Below are positions 60,993 to 64,000 of a stretch of DNA of 64,000 nucleotides, one piece after another. A program made the position numbers and the translations under genes. The stretch is from JASGTU01 sp963821815 (GTDB taxonomy: Bacteria > Chloroflexota > Anaerolineae > Caldilineales > Caldilineaceae), in the NCBI GenBank assembly GCA_963821815.1, contig CAWGFG010000006.1, forward strand, positions 3,968,001 through 4,032,000, given 5' to 3'. The notes below the pieces were generated by a model. It was not told the origin of the DNA. It saw nothing but the letters and a program-made list of their open reading frames with translations, and made no database searches. The first letter of the stretch is position 1. Each line of letters opens with the position of its first letter.

Positions 60993-61313
60993 CTACTGTC
61001 CGGGGGCAGTATAGGCGGCTGACTTCTTAGATACGGCATCCAGCTCTTCCGGTGTTAGTAGAACGGTAACGGTTGAGTTTACGCCACCTGCGGCACTGAC
61101 GATGAGCGAAGTTGCAGCAACACTAACGTTATCGGGTGCATCAACTATCAAGAAAAGATCGGTATCACCAAATGCGTAGTACATCGATTCAACTTCGCAG
61201 TTCAAAGATTCGGCTAGCTTATCGACAACTTCACGACGCTTGCTGCCACCATCTTTCAACAGCCCTTGCAAACCAGATTGAGTATAGTTTGCCGTAATTA
61301 AGTACTTCGCCAT
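60993..61313 (-). CDS. GYD domain protein
   Basis: A 106-residue protein of the GYD family: MAKYLITANYTQSGLQGLLKDGGSKR, then YYAFGDTDLFLIVDAPDNVSVAA. GYD proteins are small ferredoxin-like-fold proteins, related to EthD/ABM domains, of unknown function. ATG 61313 has AAGGAAG 6 bases upstream; the frame extends to 61379 with poor composition. It lies 265 bp after the sulfatase and is followed by its own terminator. Confidence 0.88.
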   Translation of the reverse strand: MAKYLITANYTQSGLQGLLKDGGSKRREVVDKLAESLNCEVESMYYAFGDTDLFLIVDAPDNVSVAATSLIVSAAGGVNSTVTVLLTPEELDAVSKKSAAYTAPGQ

Positions 61314-61578
61314 TACGTTCTTCCTTTCACACCGCTTCAGATCCTCATCGACGATAAAGGATCGACATTCGGGGGCCAAAGGGCATCGTACAGGACAACG
61401 ACAGGATCAGCAAACACGCATTATCAGATCCGAGAAGAAAGAATCAATCCTGTGGCCAATATGTAAGGTTACCTCGTCTGCAGTTTGATACTTTCCCGTA
61501 TACGTTTACCTGAATCGTTCGTCACACGTTCAGTTCAATACCTTTGGTTGAGCTATCGTTGATACTTACCCGATGCGT

Positions 61579-63063
61579 CTATTCGGAATCAACGTTGTGG
61601 CTGTCTTTTACGTAGACTCGATCCGCATCCGGCACAATCTGTTGTAGAAGGTCGTGCAACTCTGTAACCTTGTCCGGGCGTTCACCATACAGGTTGACTC
61701 GCTCGGAAATGTCATCACGTAGGTCGTACAATTCGCCTGGGAAGTTGTGGTCGACGTAGCCGCGCTCTTTCTTGAACCATTCAGGCTCATGGTTGTCGTC
61801 ACCGGTGGGTGCATCGATGAAGACCCAGTCACCCTTGCGTATGGCGAAGCGTCCAGAGTAACTATGGTGCACCATCTGGTCACGTACTACTGCGTCCATG
61901 TTACCCTCCAGCAACGGCAGCATTGAGATGCTGTCTTCGACGGAGGCGGGCAGCTCTAGGTCGTTCATGTCCGCACACGTTGCGATGAAGTCGCCTAGTG
62001 TGATGAGTTGGTCGCAGACTGTGCCTGCAGGTATGAAACTTGGCCAGCGAGCAATGAAGGGGATGCGATGACCGCCTTCCCATGTATCACGTTTGGCGCC
62101 GCGCAGGTAGGCCATGCTGTAATGACCGCATTCGCGTGCCATCTTATATGCACCGCCCGCAGCCTCGGCGATGACTTCTGGCCCATTGTCTGTCGTGAAG
62201 ATGACGAGCGTGTCCTCTGCGATGCCTTTACGGTCCAGCGCATCCAGTACCTTACCCACAACCCAGTCCACTTCGCAGATGAAGTCACCCAGCAGGCCGC
62301 AGCCGCTCATGCCGATGAATTGCTCATTCGGCACGATGGGGGTGTGCGGCGACGTGAGCGTAAAATAAAGGAAGAATGGATCAGATCCCGCATCACCAAT
62401 ATATTCGTCAACTTGCTCGACGAAGGTGGGGATCATTTCTTCCAGTTTCCATCCAGGCTTCATGGCGCCGGGATGGCCGAACATATCGTCCGGTTTGGTG
62501 TCTGTTGGCAGGTCCTGTACGCGGTCCTGGCTGAACCACGTGTAAGGCGGGAAGTTGGGTACGTCTACACCGAAATAAGAGTCGAAGCCGCAGTCCACTG
62601 GGCCGCCCCGCATGGGTTTGGTGAAGTCGATCTTCTCGGCTAGTTGTGCCCGTTCTTCCACGTTATACTCGCCAATGCCAACGCCTGGGTTGGCCGGAGT
62701 TCCGTCCTTTGTCTGCCATTCCCAGCCTAGATGCCACTTGCCGATGCAGGCTGTTTTATATCCCTGATCGCGCAGCAGCTTGGCCACCGTGAGCCGGTCC
62801 GGCTCAATCAGTGGCGGATCCCACGGCCACAGCACGCCATACTTCAAAGCTGAGCGCCAACAGTAGCGCCCGGTCAGGATGGCGTAACGGCTTGGCGTGC
62901 ATACGCTGGATGCAGCGTGCGCGTCGGTGAATCGCATACCCTTGGCGGCTAGCCTGTCGATGTTCGGTGTCGGAATTTTAGCTTCGGGATTGTTGCAGGC
63001 GGCGTCACCATACCCCATGTCATCCGCCAGGATATAGACAATATTGGGTTGTTTCCGGGACAT
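61579..63063 (-). CDS. Cys-type arylsulfatase
   Basis: A 494-residue sulfatase. The metal Asp pair is in YILADDMGYGD (residues 14-15), and the formylglycine motif is CTPSRYAILTGRY with Cys55. It also has GKWHLGW and FTTDNGPE, both conserved. The nucleophile Cys must be oxidised to formylglycine by FGE or an anSME; a maturase gene is present at 6242. It shows no signal peptide, so it may be cytoplasmic, or exported by a route I cannot see. It resembles arylsulfatase A-like enzymes; the sulfate ester is unknown. AGGAAGG precedes ATG 63063. Confidence 0.93.
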   Translation of the reverse strand: MSRKQPNIVYILADDMGYGDAACNNPEAKIPTPNIDRLAAKGMRFTDAHAASSVCTPSRYAILTGRYCWRSALKYGVLWPWDPPLIEPDRLTVAKLLRDQGYKTACIGKWHLGWEWQTKDGTPANPGVGIGEYNVEERAQLAEKIDFTKPMRGGPVDCGFDSYFGVDVPNFPPYTWFSQDRVQDLPTDTKPDDMFGHPGAMKPGWKLEEMIPTFVEQVDEYIGDAGSDPFFLYFTLTSPHTPIVPNEQFIGMSGCGLLGDFICEVDWVVGKVLDALDRKGIAEDTLVIFTTDNGPEVIAEAAGGAYKMARECGHYSMAYLRGAKRDTWEGGHRIPFIARWPSFIPAGTVCDQLITLGDFIATCADMNDLELPASVEDSISMLPLLEGNMDAVVRDQMVHHSYSGRFAIRKGDWVFIDAPTGDDNHEPEWFKKERGYVDHNFPGELYDLRDDISERVNLYGERPDKVTELHDLLQQIVPDADRVYVKDSHNVDSE

Positions 63064-63761
63064 AGAGCATGCCTTCCTACGAGTTGATGAGTTTGGGTTA
63101 AGAGTTTGTTTGCGCCCTGTGGGGAAGTGATAGACTCACCTGGTGCGTTCAGTTCTGTCGCCACCATAGAAGTTTGGGCACGTAGTCGATTAGTGAAGAG
63201 CACGGATCGACATGCGGGCACGATGGCACACTGCATAGAGTGAATTCATGAATTTCGAATTGATGTAGCATTGCGTGTTGCCACTTGCTAGGCTGTGCAC
63301 GCCTACAGCATTTATGATAGCACATTTCCGCTCCGTGGTTATGTCTGGTTTGAGGTATTTCAGGGTAATCGCATAGGTATTGATAGCATGCCGACGCTGC
63401 TAATTCGGCCGACAAACCTGTAAACTAATTGATAGGTTCCATTACTAGACAGAAAGGTGCAGATAGCGGCAGTAATTGGCGTCAAGCTAGTTATTGAGAG
63501 CTTGATCTACGCGAACTTCTCCGGCGTGCTTGTCCTGGCTGAAGGAGTAAGGAGTGCAAATCCTCTGGCGACAACTATGCTGCTCTACAAGGTAATCATC
63601 TGCGCTTAAACGTAAGGTGCGCGATTGCCCTGAAGGTTGCTAGTGGTTGCAGACATCGCCGACCATCCATAGCCAAACAAAGAGCGGCAGGCGCTCTGTC
63701 AAACGTCTGCCGCTCTACTACTTTCACTTATGGTATGCCGGAATCTGCCAAGTCTTCGTTG
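63064..63761. other. Intergenic region
   Basis: About 700 bp without a gene I can support. A stretch near 63628 (CGCGATTGCCCTG) matches one end of the MITE-like family, but no partner end or body was found. A terminator lies at 63681-63716. Confidence 0.4.
63681..63716 (-). terminator. Hairpin after the PPC-like gene
   Basis: Perfect 10-bp stem AGAGCGGCAG (63681-63690) with CTGCCGCTCT (63707-63716), 45 bases after the stop of the minus-strand gene. On the minus strand it is followed by TTGTTT. Confidence 0.55.
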
Positions 63762-64000
63762 CTAGTTGCAGTTCACCGTCAGCGAATACTCGCCCGGCTG
63801 ATACTTGAAGCCGCGGGCAACGATCGTATACATTCCCGTCGACGGTAGCCGCACTTGAATGCGCGAGTTCAAATCAAAGGGAACGTTGATGTCGTCGTTG
63901 CTGGCGATGAGGCTGCCGTTGGGCGATCGCAGCTCCAAATACGTATCCAGGCCGTTGCGACCTTCCATGGAGATTTGGATATTCTGGCCTCCGTTGCCCT
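63762..64000 (-). CDS. Exported protein with PPC-like domain, C-terminal fragment
   Basis: The frame is open from the window edge to the stop at 63762, about 78 residues, and no start is seen since it continues beyond the window. The segment IQISMEGRNGLDTYLELRSP, then GSLIASNDDIN and GMYTIVARGFKYQPGEYSLTV, is a typical bacterial pre-peptidase C-terminal (PPC) domain, a beta-sandwich common at the end of secreted proteases and surface proteins. The catalytic part, if any, lies outside. Confidence 0.7.
   Translation of the reverse strand, partial: GNGGQNIQISMEGRNGLDTYLELRSPNGSLIASNDDINVPFDLNSRIQVRLPSTGMYTIVARGFKYQPGEYSLTVNCN

Noticed and set aside
63628..63640. Third copy of the MITE-like family
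   Set aside because: Only about 13 bases match one end; there is no body or second end.
1..64000. tRNA, rRNA or CRISPR arrays
   Set aside because: No cloverleaf with a T-loop-like sequence outside genes, no rRNA stretches and no regularly spaced direct repeats were found on reading both strands.

Overview
The window reads as ordinary bacterial chromosome: about 59 protein genes on both strands, short gaps, Shine-Dalgarno sites before most starts, and no rRNA, tRNA, CRISPR array, phage or plasmid functions that I could find. Gene content points to a Chloroflexota-like bacterium (SAR202- or Caldilinea/Anaerolineae-like). It has an F420 biosynthesis operon with a divergent F420-type LLM oxidoreductase, a DUF1638/UroD-family pair, a tungsten-type aldehyde oxidoreductase with its own MoaD-like protein, GatC-GatA, a MoxR-DUF58-DUF4129 operon, cytochrome bd, a Cys-type sulfatase and an anaerobic-type sulfatase maturase. 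This placement is inferred from gene families only; there is no phylogenetic marker in the window to prove it.

Layout. 1-9.7 kb: end of a nitroreductase, an S51-like protein with a CysS-like tail, an amidohydrolase, an Ap4A phosphorylase-like protein, OsmC, a Crp/Fnr regulator, a sulfatase maturase, a frameshifted metallo-beta-lactamase gene and a HEAT-repeat protein. 10-14 kb: MoxR-DUF58-DUF4129. 14-16 kb: DUF1638 and a UroD-family protein behind a predicted structured leader. 16-24 kb: aldehyde ferredoxin oxidoreductase with MoaD-like protein, cyclase, DinB, aminotransferase, GatA and GatC. 24-32 kb: PNPOx-like protein, a NagB-like/PIG-L pair, the F420 operon, an LLM oxidoreductase and a frameshifted DUF3891 gene. 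32-46 kb: secreted glycosidase, fused FAD/2Fe-2S protein, YbaK, an operon of unusual glycerate kinase-like and enolase-like proteins with a kinase, aldo/keto reductase, MFS transporter, tandem GNAT, HpcH-type aldolase, pentapeptide protein and DUF302. 46-53 kb: HisG, HisI, a lipoprotein cytochrome c, PfkB kinase, ComB, nitroreductase and DUF2461. 53-59 kb: cydABDC. 59-64 kb: secreted protein, GYD protein, sulfatase and a truncated PPC-like protein.

How the parts fit. Cytochrome bd, a tungsten-type AOR, an anaerobic maturase and a Crp/Fnr regulator suggest life at low or changing oxygen. The F420 operon (nitroreductase, CofD, CofC, DUF4180) and the LLM enzyme share a divergent promoter region, so cofactor supply and use may be co-regulated. 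The maturase at 6.2-7.6 kb could activate the Cys-type sulfatase at 61.6-63.1 kb. The kinase/enolase-like operon resembles glycerate -> 2-phosphoglycerate -> PEP, but the enolase-like protein lacks most enolase catalytic residues, so the real pathway is probably different.

The most unexpected non-coding feature is a pair of roughly 217-bp elements in opposite orientation (24348-24565 and 39997-40212) with 14-bp terminal inverted repeats and near-perfect 8-bp flanking repeats. They look like a MITE family whose transposase is not in the window.
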